Source of the DNA: Hyperoodon ampullatus
Lineage: Eukaryota; Chordata; Mammalia; Artiodactyla; Ziphiidae
Direction of reading: 5' to 3'
NCBI GenBank assembly: GCA_949752795.1
Contig: CATKHW010000008.1
Location: forward strand, 124,001-188,000
Length of the DNA: 64,000 nucleotides
This document shows, one piece after another, positions 25,010 to 39,545 of this stretch. Both the position numbers and the translations under genes were made by a program. The notes under the pieces are model-generated. The model did not search any database. It saw only the letters and a program-made list of their open reading frames with translations, and had not been told where the DNA came from. Within the stretch, counting starts at the first letter, position 1. The number at the start of each line of letters is the position of its first letter.

Positions 25010-26780
25010 CCCATGCCATCACAATACTCAATGAATACTGTCAGTCTAATGCTCCATGAACTTCTGATCACAATGCTCCATGACCCCTGTCATCACAACG
25101 CTCCATGACACCAGACAACACAATGATCCGGGACCCCCGTCATCAAAATGCTCCATGACACTTGTCATCCCAATGATCCATGCCCTTTCCATCACAATTC
25201 TCCATGAGCCCTGTCAACACAATGCTCCATGACTCCAGTCATCACAATGCTTCATGACCTTTGTAATCACAATGGTCCATGCCCTCGTTTTCACAAGGCT
25301 CTGTGACCTTTGTCACCACAATGCTCCATGGAATTTTCATCATAATGGTCTGTGACCGTTGTCATCACAATGCTCCAAGGCTTTCTCAGTACAATGCTCC
25401 ATGCCCATTGTCATCACAATGCTCCATGCCATTGTCAGCACAGTGCGCTATGAACCTTGTCATCACAAGGCTCCAAGCCCTTATCATCACAATGATCCAT
25501 TACATTTGTCATCACAAACCTCCATGACACTTGGCATCACAACGCTCCATGGCATTGTCATCACAATGGGCCATGACTTATGTCTTCAAAATGCTCCCAG
25601 ACACCTGTCTTCAAATATTGCATGACCTTGTCATCAAAATGCTCCATGCCCTTGTCATCACAATGCGCCATTCCCACTGTCATCGCAATAAACCATGAAA
25701 CTTGTAAGACCAATGCTCCATAACTCTGTCATCACAATGCTCCATGCCCTTGTCATCACAATGCTCCATGACCCATCATCATAATGCACCGTGACTCCTG
25801 TCATCACAATGCATCATGACATTTCTCATCACAATGGTCCATGCCCTCGTCATCACAAGTCTCTTTGACATTTGTCACCACAATGCTCCATGAACATTTC
25901 ATCACCATGCTCTGCGACCCTTGTCATCACAATGCTCTAGGACACTTTTCATCACACTGCTCCATGACCCCTGACATCACAGTATTCTATAACCCATGTA
26001 ATCAAAATGTTCCATGACCCTTTTCATCAAATTGCTCCATGACCCTGTCATCACAATGCTCCCTGCCATTCTCATCACAATGCACCATGCCCTTGTCATC
26101 AAAATGCTCCATGACATTTGTCATCACATAGCTCCATAACCCTTGGCATCACAATGCTCCATGCCATTGTCATCACAATGCTCCAAGACCCCTGTAATTA
26201 CAATGCTCCATGCATTTGTCATCGCAATGCTCCATGACCCCTGTCATAGCAAGCTCCATGTGCTTGTCATAACAATGCTTCACGACCTTGTCATCAAAAT
26301 TATCAATGGCCCTTATCACCACAGTGCTCCAAGCCCTTGTCATCACAATGCTCCATTACCTTTATCATCACAATCCTCCATGACACTTTGATTCACAATG
26401 CTCCATGACATTGTCATCACAATGCACAAGGACATATGTCATGACAATGCTCCCTGATACCTGTCTTCACAATAATCCATGACCTGGTCATAACAATGCT
26501 CCATGCCCTTGTCATCACAATGCTCCATGCACTTATCATCACAATGCTCCGTAACTCCAGTCATCACACTGCTTCTTGACCTTTGTCATCACAATGGTCC
26601 ACGCCCTCGTAATCACAGGGCTCTGTGAACTTTGTCACCATAATGCTCCATGAACTTATCATCACAATGCTCTGTGACCCTTGTCATCACAATGCCCCAT
26701 GCCTTTGTCAGCAGAGTGCTCCATGACCCTTGTCATCACAATGCTCCATGTGCTTGTCAGCACAATGCTCCATGACCCAT
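25010..26780 (+). repeat. S1-specific 1.77-kb extra segment (includes M1)
   Basis: At about 25,010 the sequence jumps from the order followed by S2 into units matching 27,622 onward (block M). It follows them with internal omissions to about 26,180, then re-enters units matching 24,350 onward and rejoins S2 order by about 26,780. The segment is thus a second, shortened pass through neighbouring HOR sequence. The M1 part is 25,010-25,760. Confidence 0.75.
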
Positions 26781-27621
26781 GTCATCACAATATGCCATGC
26801 GCTTGTCATCACAATGTTCCACATCTTTGTCATCCCAGTGCTCCATAAACCTTGTCATTACAAAGCTCCATGCACTTCTCATTAAAATGCTCTTTCACCA
26901 CAGATATCAAAATGTTCCGTCACTAGTCATTACAATACTCCCACATCCCTGTCATGACAATGTTCCACGGCCTTGTCATCACAAGGCTCCATGACCCTTG
27001 TCATCACAATGCTCCAAGACCCCTGTAATCACACTGCTCCATGCTCTTGTCATCACAAAGCACCATGACACATGTCATCAGACAGCTCCATGGCATTCTC
27101 ATCACAATGCTCCATGCCCTTTTCATCACAGTGCTCCATGAACTCTGTCATCACAATGAACCATGCCCATCATCATAATGCTTCATGCTATTGTCATCAC
27201 AATGAAATCAAAATGCACCATAACCTCTGTCATCACAATGCTCCAAACCATTGTGTTCACAATGTTCCATAACACTTGTCATCACAACTCCCCATGACGC
27301 TCATCATCACAATTATCCATGGTCTTCTCATCACAATGCTCCATGACCTTTGTCATCACAATGCTCAATACACTTGTCATCACAATGCTCCCTGACACTT
27401 GTCGTTAGTATGCTCCTTGAACCCTCTCATGACAAGGCTCCATGCTCTTTCATCACAATCATCCATGCCCTATTCTTCACAATGCTCCAAGACCCATGTA
27501 ATCACAATGATCCATGCCCCTTTTCATCAGAATGCTCCATGATACTTGTCATCACAAGGCTCCATGGTCTTCTCCTCACAATGCTCCAGGACCTTGTCAT
27601 CACAATGCTCCATGACCCCTG

Positions 27622-28450
27622 TCATCACAATACTCAATGAATACAGTCAGCCGAATGCTCCATGAACTTCTGATCACAATGCTCCATGACCCCTGTCATC
27701 ACAATGAACTATGACCCCTGTCATCACAATGCTCCATGACCACTGTCAACACAACCCTCCATGACACCAGACAACACAATGATCCGGGACCCCTGTCATC
27801 AAAATGCTCCATGACACTTGTCATCACAATGATCCATGCCCTTGCCATCACAATGCTCCATGACCCCTGTCATCACAATGCTCCATGACACCAGTCATCA
27901 CAATGCTTCATGACCTTTGTCATCACAATGGTCCATGCCCCGTTTTCACAATGCTCTGTGACATTTGTCACCACCGTGCTCCATGAAATTTTCATCATAA
28001 TTGTCTGGGACCGTTGTCATCACAATGCTCCAAGCCTTTCTCAGTACAATGTTCCATGACCATTGTCATCACAATGCTCCATGCCCTTGTCAGCACAGTG
28101 TGCCATGACCCTTGTCAACACAAGGCTCCAAGCCCTTGTCATCACAGAGCTCCAAGACCTTTATCATCACAAACCTCCATGACACTTAGCATCACAATGC
28201 TCCATGGCATTGTCATCACAATGGGCCATGACTTATGTCTTCAAAATTCTCCCAGACACCTGTCTTCAAATATTGCATGACCTTGTCATCACAATGCTCC
28301 ATGCCCTTGTCATCTCAATGTGCCATTCCCACTGTCATCGCAATAATCCATGAAACATGTAAGACCAATGTTCCATACTCCTGTCATCACAATGCTCCAT
28401 GCCCCTATCATCACAATGATCCATGCCCTTGTCATCACAATGCTCCATGA
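27622..28450 (+). repeat. Block M2
   Basis: M copies lie at 25,010-25,760, here, 54,085-54,905 and 59,228-59,775. They share CAATACTCAATGAATAC (not in the last), AACACAATGATCCGGGAC, CCTCGTTTTCAC or similar, CTTTCTCAGTACAATG, CACAATGGGCCATGACTTATG and a shortened CTTCAAATATTGCATGACC unit. M2 and M3 are part of the S1/S2 pair; M1 and M4 are additional copies in other contexts. Confidence 0.8.
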
Positions 28451-30284
28451 CCCGTCATCACAATGCTCCGTGACTCCTGTCATCACAATGTTTCATGACC
28501 TTTCTCATCAAAATGGTCCATGCCCTCGTCATCACAAGTCTCTGTGACATTTGTCACCACAATGCTCCATGAACTTTTCATCACAATTCTCCATTACTCT
28601 TGTCATCACAATGCTCCATGTGCTTATCAGCACAATGCTGCATGACCCATGTCATCACAATGCACCATGTACTTGTCATCACAATGCTCCACATCCTCGT
28701 CATCACAATGCTCCATAAAACATGTCATCACAGTGCTCCATGCACTTCTCATCAAAATGCTCTCTCACCACTGATATCACAATGTTCCATCACTAGTCAT
28801 CTGAATACTCCATCACCCCTGTCATCACAATGTTCCATTACCCCTGTCATCAAAATGCTACATGCACTTATCATCACAATGTTCGATGACCCCTGACATC
28901 ACAATGTTCCATAACCTCTGTCATCAAAATGCTCCATGACCCTTTTCATCACACTGCTCCATGACCCCTGACATCACAATATTCTATAACCCCTCTAATC
29001 AAAATGTTCCATGACCCTTTTCATCAAATTTCTCCATGACCCTGTGATCACAATGCTCCCTGCCCTTCTAATCGCAATGCTCTATGCCCTTGTCATCAAA
29101 TTGCTCCATGACATTTGTCATCACAAAGTTCCATAACCTTTGGCATCACAATGCTCCATGCCATTGTCATCACAATGCTCCATGAACCCTCTCATCAAAT
29201 TGGTCCATGCACTTGTCATCACAAAGCTCCATGACGCTTGTGATACCAATGCTCGATGCCTTTCTCATCACAATGCTCCATGCCCTTGTCATTACAATCC
29301 TCCATGACCCATGTAACACAGTGTTCCGTGACCTTGTCATCACAATGCTCCATGCCCACTCTTATCACAATAATCCATGAAACTCTTCAGAACAATGCTG
29401 ATGCCCTTGTCATCACAATGCTCCATTACCCCTGTCATAACAATGCTCCATGTAAACTGCCATCACAAGGTTCCACGACCTTGTCATCACAAGACTCCAT
29501 GACCCTTGTGATCACAATGCTCCAAGACCCTGTAATCACAATGCTCCATGCACTTGTCATTACAAAGCTCCATGGCGCATGTCATCAGAATGCTGCATGG
29601 CATTCTCATTCACAATGCTCCATTCCCTTGTCATCACAATGCTTCAAGACACCTGTAATCACAATGCTCCATTCCCCTTTTCATCTCAATGCTCCATGAA
29701 CCCTGTCATCACAATGCACCATGCCCATCATCATAATGCTTCATGGTTTTGTCATCACAATGAAATCAAAATGCTCCATTACCTCTGTCATCACAATGCT
29801 CCAAACCCTTGTGATCACAATGTTCCATAACACTTGTCATCACAATGCCCCATGATGCACCTCATCACAGTTATCCATGGTCTTCTCATCACAATGCTCC
29901 ATGAACTTTGTTAAAACAATGCTCAATACACTTGTCATCACAATGCTCCCAGACACATCATCAGTATGCTCCTTGAACCCTCTCATGACAAGGCTCCATG
30001 CCCTTTTCATCACAATGCTCCAAGAAGCCTGTAATCACAATGTTCCTTGCCCTTATCATCACAAACCTCCATGACGCATGTCATCAGAATGCACAATGGC
30101 CTTCTCATCACAATTCTCCATGCCCGTGTTATAACAATGCTCCAAGAACCCTGTCATCACAATACTCCATGAATATTTTAAGCCCAATTCTCTATGATAT
30201 TCTCATCACAATGCTCCATGACCCCTTTCATCACAATGCTCCATGCTCCTTGAAATCAGAATGATCCCTGACCTCTATCATCAC

Positions 30285-33200
30285 AATGCTCCAAACCCTT
30301 GTGATCACATTGTTCCACAACACTTGTCATTGCAACGCTCCATGATACATGTCATCATAATACTCCATGCCCGAGTCATCACAATGCTCCATGAACTTTG
30401 TCATCACAATGTCTAATACACTTGTCATCACAATGCTCACTGACACTTGTCGTCAGAATGCTGCTTGAACCCTGTCATGAAGAGCTCCATGCCCTTTTCA
30501 TCACAATGCTCCATGACCCCTGTCATCACAATTCTCATTGCACTTTTCATCGCAATGCTCCATGTCCCCTGTCATAGCAAGCTCCGTGTGCTTGTCATCA
30601 ATATGCTTCACGACGTTGGTATCCAAATTCTCAATGGCCCTTGTCATCACAGTGCTCCATGACGCTCGTCATCACAATTATCCATGGTCTTCTCATCACA
30701 GTGCTCCACGGTCTTGCCATCACAATGCTCCATGACACTTCTCATCACAATGTTACATGCTCTTGTCATCACAATTCTCCATGCACTTGTCATCGCAATG
30801 CTCCATGACCCCTGTCATAGCAAGCTCCATGTGCTTTTCATCACAGTGCTTCACGAACTTGTCATCAAAATGCTCAATGGCCCTTGTCATCACAATGCTC
30901 CATTACCGTTGTCATCACAATCCTCCATGACACTTGGCTTCACAATGCTCCATGCCATTGTCATCACAATGCACCATGACATATGTCATCACAATGCTCC
31001 CTGACACCTGTCTTCACAGTACTCATGACCTGGTCATAACAATGCTCCATGCCCTTGTCATCACAATGTGCCATGCCCACTATCATCACAATAATCCATG
31101 ATACTTCTCAGACCAATGCTCCATGCCCCTATCATCACAATGCCCCATGCCCTTGTCATCACAGTGCTCCGGGACTCCAGTCATCACATTGCTTCATGAC
31201 CTTTGTCATCACAATGGTCCATGCCCTCCTCATCACAGTGCTCTTTGAAATTTGTCACCATAATGCTCCATGAACTTTTCATCACAATGCTCTGTGACCC
31301 TTGTCATCACAATGCTCCATGCCTTTGTCAGTAGAGTGCTCCATGACACTTGGCATCACCATGCTCCATGCGCTTGTCAGAACAATGCTCCATGACCCAT
31401 GTCATCACAATGTGCCATTCGCTTGTCATCACAGTGTTCCACAACCTTATCATCACAACGCTCCGTAAACATTGTCATCACAAAGCTCCATGCACTTCTC
31501 ATCAAAATGCTCTTTCACCACTGATATCAAAATGTTCCATCATTAGTCATTACAATACTCCCTCACCCCTGTCATGACAATGTTCCACGGCCTTGTCATC
31601 ACAAGGCTCATTGACCCTTGTCATCACAATGCTCCAAGACCCCTGTAATCACAATGCTCCATGCCCCTGGTCATCAGTGTGCTCCATGAGAGTTGTCATC
31701 ACAAGGCTCCATGGTCTTCTCATCACAATGCTCCAGGACCTTGTCATCACAATGCTTCACGACCTCCTCATCAAAATTCTCAATGTCCCTTGTCATCATA
31801 AATTTCCAAGCCCTAATCACAATGCCCATTATCTTTGTCATCACAATCCTCCATGACACTTGGCATCACAGTGCCCCATGCCATTGTCATCGCAATGTAA
31901 CATGACATATGTCATCACAATGCTCCCTGACACCTGTCTTCACAATACTCCATGACCTTGTCATCACAATGCTCAATACACTTGTCATCACAATGCTCAA
32001 TACACTTGTCATCACAATGCTCCCTGACACTTGTCGTCAGTATGCTCCTTGAACCCTGACATGACAAGGCTCCATGCATTTTTCATCACAATGATCCATG
32101 CCCTTTTCCTCACAATGCTCCAAGACCCCTGTAATCACAGTGCTCCATGCCGTTTTCATCACACAGCGTCATGACGAATATCTTCAGAATGCTCCATGGC
32201 CTTCTCATCACCATGCTCCATGATATTTTCATCAAAATGCTCCATTCCCTTGTCATCAAAATGCCCCATGAGCCCTGTCACCACAATACTCCATGAACAT
32301 TTTCAGCCCAATGCTCTATGACCTTCTCCTCACCATGCCACATGAACCCTGTCATCACAATGCTCCATGACCCATGTCACCAAAATGCTCCATGAACCCT
32401 GACAACACAATGATCCGGGACTTTTGTCATCAAAAAGCTCCATGACCCTTGTCATCACAATGATCCATTCCATTGTCATCACAATGCTCCATTACCCTTG
32501 TCATCACAATGCTCCAAGCCCTTGTCATCACAATGCTCCATTACATTTGTCCTCACATTTCTCCATGAGACTTGGAATCACAATGCTCCATGCCATTGTC
32601 ATCACAATGCACCGTGACATATGTCACCACAATGCTCCCTGAAACCTTTCTTCACAATAATCAATGACCTTGTCTTCACAATGCTCTATGAGCTAGTTAT
32701 CACATTGTGCCATGCCCACTGTCATCACAATAATCCATGAAACATGTCAGACCAATGCTCCATGCCCCTTTCATCCCAATGCTCCATGCCCTTGTCATCA
32801 CAATGCTCCATGACCCCTGTCATCACAATGCTCCGTGACTCCTGTCATCAGAATGCTTCGTGGCATTTGTAATCACAATGTTCCATGCCACTTTTCATCT
32901 CAATGCTGCATGAACCCTGTCATCACAGTGCACCATGCCCATCATCATAATGCTTCATGCTATTGTCATCACAATGAAATCAAAATGTTCCATGACTTCT
33001 GACACCAAAATGCCCCAAACCCTTGTGATCACAATTTTCCATAACACTTGGCATCACAACGCCCCATTACGCTCGTCAACACAATTATCCATGGCCTTCT
33101 CATCACAATGCTCCATGACCTTTGTCATCACAATGCTCAATACACTTGTCATCTCAATGCTCCCTGACACATGTCCTCAGTGTGCTCCTTGAAACCTGTC

Positions 33201-33840
33201 ATGACAAGGCTCCATGCATTTTTCATGACAATGATCCATGCCCTTTTCATCACAATGCTCCAAGACACCGGAAATCACAATGCTCCATGTGCTTGCCTTG
33301 ACAAAGCTCCATGACGCATGTCATCAGAATGCTCCATGGCCTTCTCATCACCATGCTCCATGCCCTTGTCATCTCAATGCTCCAAGACCCCTGTAATTAC
33401 AATGCTCCATGCTGCTTTTCATCAGAACGCTCCATGAGACATGTCATCACAAGACTCCATGGTCTTCTCAAAATAATTCTCCAGGACCTTGTCATCACAA
33501 TGCTCCATTCCCTTGTCATCAAAATGCTCCATGACCCCTGTCATCACAATAGTCCATGAACATTTTCAGCCCAATGATCCATGTCCTTCTCATCAAAATG
33601 CACCATGACCCCTGTCATCACAGTGCTCCATGACCACTGTCATCCCCGCGCTCCATGACCCCTCACAACACAATGATCCGGGTATCTTGTAATCAAAAAT
33701 CTCCATAACACTTGTCATCACAATGATCCATGCCCTTGTCATCCCAATGCTCTATGACAACTTTAATCAGAATGTTCCGTGACGCTTGTCATCACAATGC
33801 TCCATGACCCTTGTCATCATAGTGCTCCATGACCCCTGTA
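30285..33840 (+). repeat. Block C2
   Basis: Second C copy, inside S1 for most of its length. It is very close to C3 (2 differences in a sampled 240 bp) and more distant from C1. C2 and C3 both contain two successive CTCAAxACACTTGTCATC units (31,972 and 31,997 here), whereas C1 has one. C2 extends beyond C3 to about 33,840 and there matches C1, including the CATCCCCGCGCTCC unit near 33,642. Confidence 0.85.
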
Positions 33841-35419
33841 ATCACAATGCTCCATGAACATTTTCAGCCCAATGCTCCATGGCCTTCTCATCACAATGCT
33901 CCAAGACCCCTGTAATCACAATGCTCCATGCCCCTTTTCATCTCCGTGCTCCATGAACCCTGTCATCACAATGAACCATGCCCATCATCATAATGTTTCA
34001 TGCTATTTTCATTACAATGAAATCAAAATGCTCCATGACCTATGTCATCACAATATTCCAAACCCTTGTGATCACAGTGTTTCATAAAACTTGTCATCAC
34101 AATGCCCCATGATGCTCGTCATCACAATTATCCATGGTCTTCTCATCACAATGCTCCATGACCATAGTCATCACAATGCTCAATACACATGTCATCACAA
34201 TGCTCCCTGACACTTTTCGTCATTATGCTCCTTGATCCCTGTCATGACGAGGCTCCATGACTTTTTCATCACAATGATCCATGCCCTGTTCTTCACAATG
34301 TTCCAAGACCCATGTAATCACAATTCTCCATGCCCCTTTTCATCAGAATGCTCCATGAGACTCGTCAATACAAGGCTCCAATGTTTTCTCATCACAATGC
34401 TTCAGTACCTACTCACCACAATGCTCCAGTCCCTTGTCATCACAATGCTCCATGACCCCCGCCTTCACAATACTTCATGAACATTTTTAGCCCAATGCTC
34501 TATGACCTTCTCATAACAATGCTCCATGAACTCTGTCATCACAATGCTCCATTACCACTGTCATCACAATGCTCCATGACCCCTGACAACACAATGATCC
34601 GGGACTCTTGTCATCAAAATGCTCCATGACACTTGTCATCACGATGATCCATGCCTTTGCCATCCCACTGCTCCATGACCCCTGTAATCACAATGCTCCT
34701 TGACGCTTGTCATCACAGTGCTCCATGACACTTGTCATCAAAATGCTCCATGCCTTTGTCAGCAAAATGCTTCATGACATTGTCATCACAATGCTCCATG
34801 ACACTTGTCATCAAAATGCTCATTGCACTTGTCAGCACAATGCTCCATGACACCTGTCATCAAAATGTGCCATGCTCTTTTCATCACAATGCTCCACATC
34901 ATTTTCATCGTTATGCTCCATAAAACTTGTCATCACAATGCTCCATGCACTTCTCATCAAAATGCTCACTCACCACATATATCACAATGTGCCATCACTA
35001 GTCATCACTATACTCCCTCACCCCTGTCATCACAATGTTTCATGACAACTGTCATCACAGTGCTACATGCCCTTATCATCAAAATATTCCATCACTAGTC
35101 ATCACTATACTCCCTCACCCCTGTCATCACAATGTTTCATGACCACTGTCTTCACAGTGCTACATGCCCTTATCATCACAATGCTCCCTGACCCCTGACA
35201 TCACAATGTTCCATAACCCCTGTCATCAAAATATTCCATGACATTTTTCATCAATTTGCTCCATGACCCTGTCATCACAATGCTCCCTGCCCTTGTCATC
35301 ACAATGAACCACGACCTTGTCATCAAAATGCTCCTTGACCTTTGTCATCACAAAGCTCCATGACCCTTGGCATCACAATGATCCATGCCATTTCATCACA
35401 ATGCTACAGGAAAGGTCTC
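33840..35419 (+). repeat. Mixed repeat stretch with two HOR landmarks
   Basis: Contains a GAAATCAAAATG unit near 34,018, then from about 34,823 a D-block start (CACTTGTCAGCACAATG) that runs only as far as ACTAGT at 34,997 and its duplicate at 35,094. It is a set of truncated HOR pieces rather than a full copy. Confidence 0.72.
34993..35186 (+). repeat. 97-bp tandem duplication (4 units)
   Basis: Two adjacent copies, 34,993-35,089 and 35,090-35,186. Each reads ACTAGTCATCACTATACTCC, CCTGTCATCACAATGTTTC, CACAGTGCTACATGCCC, CTTATCATC. Shared oddities (CACTATACTCC, GTTTCATGAC, GCTACATGC) and very few differences mark this as a recent local duplication of four units that includes the ACTAGT landmark. 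Confidence 0.9.
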
Positions 35420-36009
35420 ATCGCATTGCTCCATGCGCTTGTCACCACAATGCTCCATGACGCTTGTCATCACAATGCTCGATACACTTCTCATCACAAT
35501 GCTCCGTGCCCTTGTCGGTACAATCCTCCATGACACATGTATCACAGTGTTCCGTGCCCTAGTCATCACAATGTTCCATGCCGAATCTCATCACAATAAT
35601 CCATGAAATTTTCAGAACAATGTTCCATTCCCTTGTCATCACAATGCTCCATTACCCCTGTCATAACAATCCTCCATGACCCCTGCCATCACAATGTTCC
35701 ACCGCCTTGGCATCCAAGGCTCCATTACCCTTGTCATCACAATGCTCCAAGACCCCTGTAATCACAATGCTCCATGCCCTTGTCATCAAAAAGATCCATG
35801 ACACATGTCATCAGAATGCTCCATGGCCTTCTCATCACAATGCTCCATGCCCTTGTCATCACAATGCTCCAAGACCCCTGTAAACACAATGCTCCATGCC
35901 CCTATTCATCAGAATGCTCCATGAGAGTTGTCATCACAAGGCTCCATCGCCTTCTCATCACACTGCTCCAGGACCTTGTCATCACAATGCTCCATTCCCT
36001 TGTCATCAC
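35419..36009 (+). repeat. Block F2
   Basis: Partner of F1 at a constant offset of 20,319 with the same private variants, including the shortened CTTGGCATCCAAGGCTCC unit. It sits just upstream of E2, whereas F1 is downstream of D3. Confidence 0.85.
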
Positions 36010-36184
36010 AATGCTCCTTGAACACTGTCATCACAATACTCCATGAATATTTTCAGGCCAATGCTCCATGACCTTCTCATCACAATGCTCCATGACCCTT
36101 GTCATCACAATGCTCCATGACCCCTCTCATCACAATGCTCCATGACACCTGTCATCACAATTCTCCATGCCCCTTGTCATTACA

Positions 36185-37360
36185 GTGATCCATGACGCTC
36201 TTCATCATAATTATCCATGGACATTTCATCACAATGCTCCACGGTCTTGCTATCACAATTCTCCATGCCCTGTTCATCACAATGCTCCATGCCCCATGTC
36301 ATTACAATTCTCCACGTCCTTGTCATCACAATGCTTCGTGACACTTCTAATCACAATATTTCATGATCTTGTCATCACAATTCTCCATGCACTTTTCATC
36401 GCAAAGCTCGATGACCCCTGTCATAGCAAGCTCCATGCACTTTTCATCACAATGCTTCACAACGTTGTCATCAAAATTCTCAATGGCCCTTGTCATCACA
36501 ATGCTCCATGCCCTTGTCATCAGAATGCTCCATGATGCATGTCATCACAATGTTCCAAGCCCTTGTCATCAAAATGCTCCATTACCTTTGTCATCACAAT
36601 CCTCCATGACACTTGGTATCACAATGCTCCATGCCATTGTCATCACAATGGACAATGACATATGTCAACACAATGCTCCCTGACACCTGTCTTCACAATA
36701 CTCCATGAGCTTGTCATCACAATGTTCCATGCCCTTGTCATCACAATGCGCCATGCCCACTCTCATCACAATAATCCATAAATGTTGTCAGAGCAATGCT
36801 CCATGACCCCTGTCATCACAATGCTCCGTGACTCCAGTCATCACATTTTTTCAAGACCTTTGTCATCACAGTGGTCCATGCCCTCTTCACACAAGGCTCT
36901 GTGATCTTTTTCACCACAATGCTCCATGAATATTTCATCGCAATGCTCTGTGTCCCTTGTCATCAAAATGCTCAATGCCTTTGTCACCACAATGCTCCAT
37001 GCCCTTTTCATCACAATGCTCCATGCCCACTGTCATCACTATAATCCATGAAACTTTTCAGACCAATGTTCCATGCCCCTGTCATCACATTGCTCCATGC
37101 CCTTGTCATCACAATGCTCCATGACCCCTGTCATCACAGTGCTCCGTGACTCCAGTGATCACAATTCTTCATGACCGTTCTCATCATAATGGTCCATGCC
37201 CTCGTCACACAAGGCTTTGTGATCTTTGTCACCACAATGCTCCATGAATATTTCATCACAATGCTCTCTGTCCCTTGTCATCAAAATGCTCCATGCCATT
37301 GTCAGCACAGTGCTCCATGACACTTGTCATCAAAATGCTCCATGCGCTTGTCAGCACAAT
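36185..37360 (+). repeat. Block E2
   Basis: Partner of E1 at an offset of 25,480, with the CATAGCAAG landmark near 36,422. It leads directly into D4, without the 441 bp of extra units that separate E1 from D3. Confidence 0.85.
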
Positions 37361-39545
37361 GCTCCATGACCCATGTCATCACAATGCGCCATACACTTGT
37401 CATCACAATACTCCACATCTTTATCATTGCTATGCTCCATAACACTGGTCATCACAATGCTCCATGCACTTCTCATCCAAATGCTCTCTCACCACATATA
37501 TCACAATATTCCATCACTAGTCATCACAATACTCCCACACCCCTGTCATCACAGTGTTCCATGACCCCTGTCATCACAGTGTTACATGCCCTTATCATCA
37601 AAATGCTCCATGACACCTGACATCACAATGTTCCATAACCCCTGTCACAAAATGCTCCATGACACTTTTCATCACAATGCTTCACGACCATTTACATCAC
37701 AATGTTCCATAACCCCTGTCATCAAAATATTCCATGACACTTTTCAACAAATTGCTCCATGACCCTGTCATCACAATGCACGAAGACCTCTGTAATCACA
37801 ATTCGCCATGCCCCTTTTCATCTCAATGCTCCATGAACACTGTCATCACAATTCACCATGCCCATCATCATAATGATTCATGCTATTGTCATCACAATGA
37901 AATTAAAATGCTCCATGACCTCTGTCATCACAATGCTCCAAACCCTTCTGATCACAATGTTCCATAACACTTGTCATCACAATACCCCATGACGCTTGTC
38001 ATCACAGTTATGCAAGGTCTTCTCATCACAATGCTCCATGACCTTTGTCACCACAATGTTCAATACACTTTTCATCACAATGCTCCCTGACATTTGTCAT
38101 CAGTATGCTCCTTGAACACTGTCATGACAAGGATCCATGCCTATTTCATCACACTGATCCATTCCCTTTTCATTACAATGCTCGAAGACCAATGTTATCA
38201 CAATGCTCTGTGACTTCAGTCATCACAATGCTTCATGACATTTGTCATCACAATGGTCCATGACCTGGTCACACAGAGCTCTGTGACCTTTGTCACCACA
38301 ATGCTTCATGAAATATTTATCACAATACTCTGTGACCCTTGTCATCACAAAGCTCCATTCCTTTGTCAGCACAATGCTCCATAACCCTTGTCATCACAAT
38401 GCTCGATGCGCGTGTCAGCACAATGCTCCATAAACCATGTCATCACAATGCACCATGTATTTGTCATCACAATGCTCCACATCCTTGTCATCAAAATGCT
38501 CCATAAACCTTGTCATCACAATGCTCCATGCACTTCTCCTCAAAATTCCTTCTCACCAATGATATCACAATGTTCCATCACTAGTCATCACAATACTCCC
38601 TCACCCCTGTCATCACAATATTCCATGACCCCTGTAATCACAATTCTCCATGCCCTTGTCATCACAAAGCTCCATGACGCATGTCTTTAGAATGCTCCAT
38701 TGCCTTCTCATCACAATGCTCCATGCCCTTGTCATCACAATGCTCCAACACCCCTGTAATCACAATGCTCCATGCCCCTTTTCATCTCAATGCTCCATGA
38801 ACCGTGTCATCACAATGCACCGTGCCCTTCACCATAATATTTCATGCTATTTTCATCACAATGAAATCAAAATGCTCAATGACCTCTGTCATCACAATGC
38901 ACCAAACCCTTCTGATCACAATGTTCCATAACACTTGTCATCACAATGCCCCATGATGCTGGTCATCATAATTATCCATGGTCTTCTCATCACAATGCTC
39001 CATGATCTTTGTCATCACAATGCTCAATACACTTATCATCACAATGCTCCCTGACAGTAGTCATCAGTATGCTCCTTGAACCCTGTCATGACAAGGCTCC
39101 ATGCATTTTTCATCACGATGATCCATTCCCTTTTCATCACAATGCTCCAAGACCCCTGTAATCACAATGCTCCATGTCCTTGTCATCACAAAGCTCCATG
39201 TTGCATATCATCGGAATGCTCCATTGCATTCTCATCACAATGCTCCATGCCCTTGTAATCACATTGCTTCAAAACCCCTATAATCTCAATGCTCCATGCA
39301 CCTTTTCATCAGAATGCTCCATTCCCTTGTCATCACAATGCTCCATGACCCTTGTCATCGCAATGTTCCAAGCCCTTGTCATCAAAATGCTCCATTACCT
39401 TTGTCATCACAATCCTCCATGACACTTGGTATCATAATGCTCCATGCCATTGACATCACAATGGACAATGACATATGTCATCACAATGCTCCCTGACACC
39501 TGTCTTCACAATACTCAATGACCTTTTCATCACAAAGTTGCATGC
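37342..39545 (+). repeat. D block 4 (HOR copy, includes K5)
   Basis: Fourth D copy, colinear with D3 and D1. Landmarks are ACTAGT at 37,516 and 38,580, and GAAATC-type units near 37,899 (decayed to AAATTAAAATG) and 38,868. K5 occupies 38,738-39,545 with an offset of 30,879 to K2 at two checked points. The copy breaks off near 39,545, where a CTCCAACACCCC run restarts the K order. Confidence 0.85.

Larger units (their letters stand above)
23130..32835 (+). repeat. Large duplicated segment S1
   Basis: About 9.7 kb paralogous to S2 (51,314-59,228). The offset is 28,184-28,210 for 23.1-25.0 kb, 26,443 for 26.8-29 kb, and about 26,418-26,394 for 29.2-32.8 kb. The main step of 1,766 bp reflects an extra segment present only in S1. 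A 240-bp comparison (30,721-30,960 against 57,139-57,378) shows 2 differences. Landmark order is identical outside the extra segment. This is the largest recent duplication visible in the window. Confidence 0.88.
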
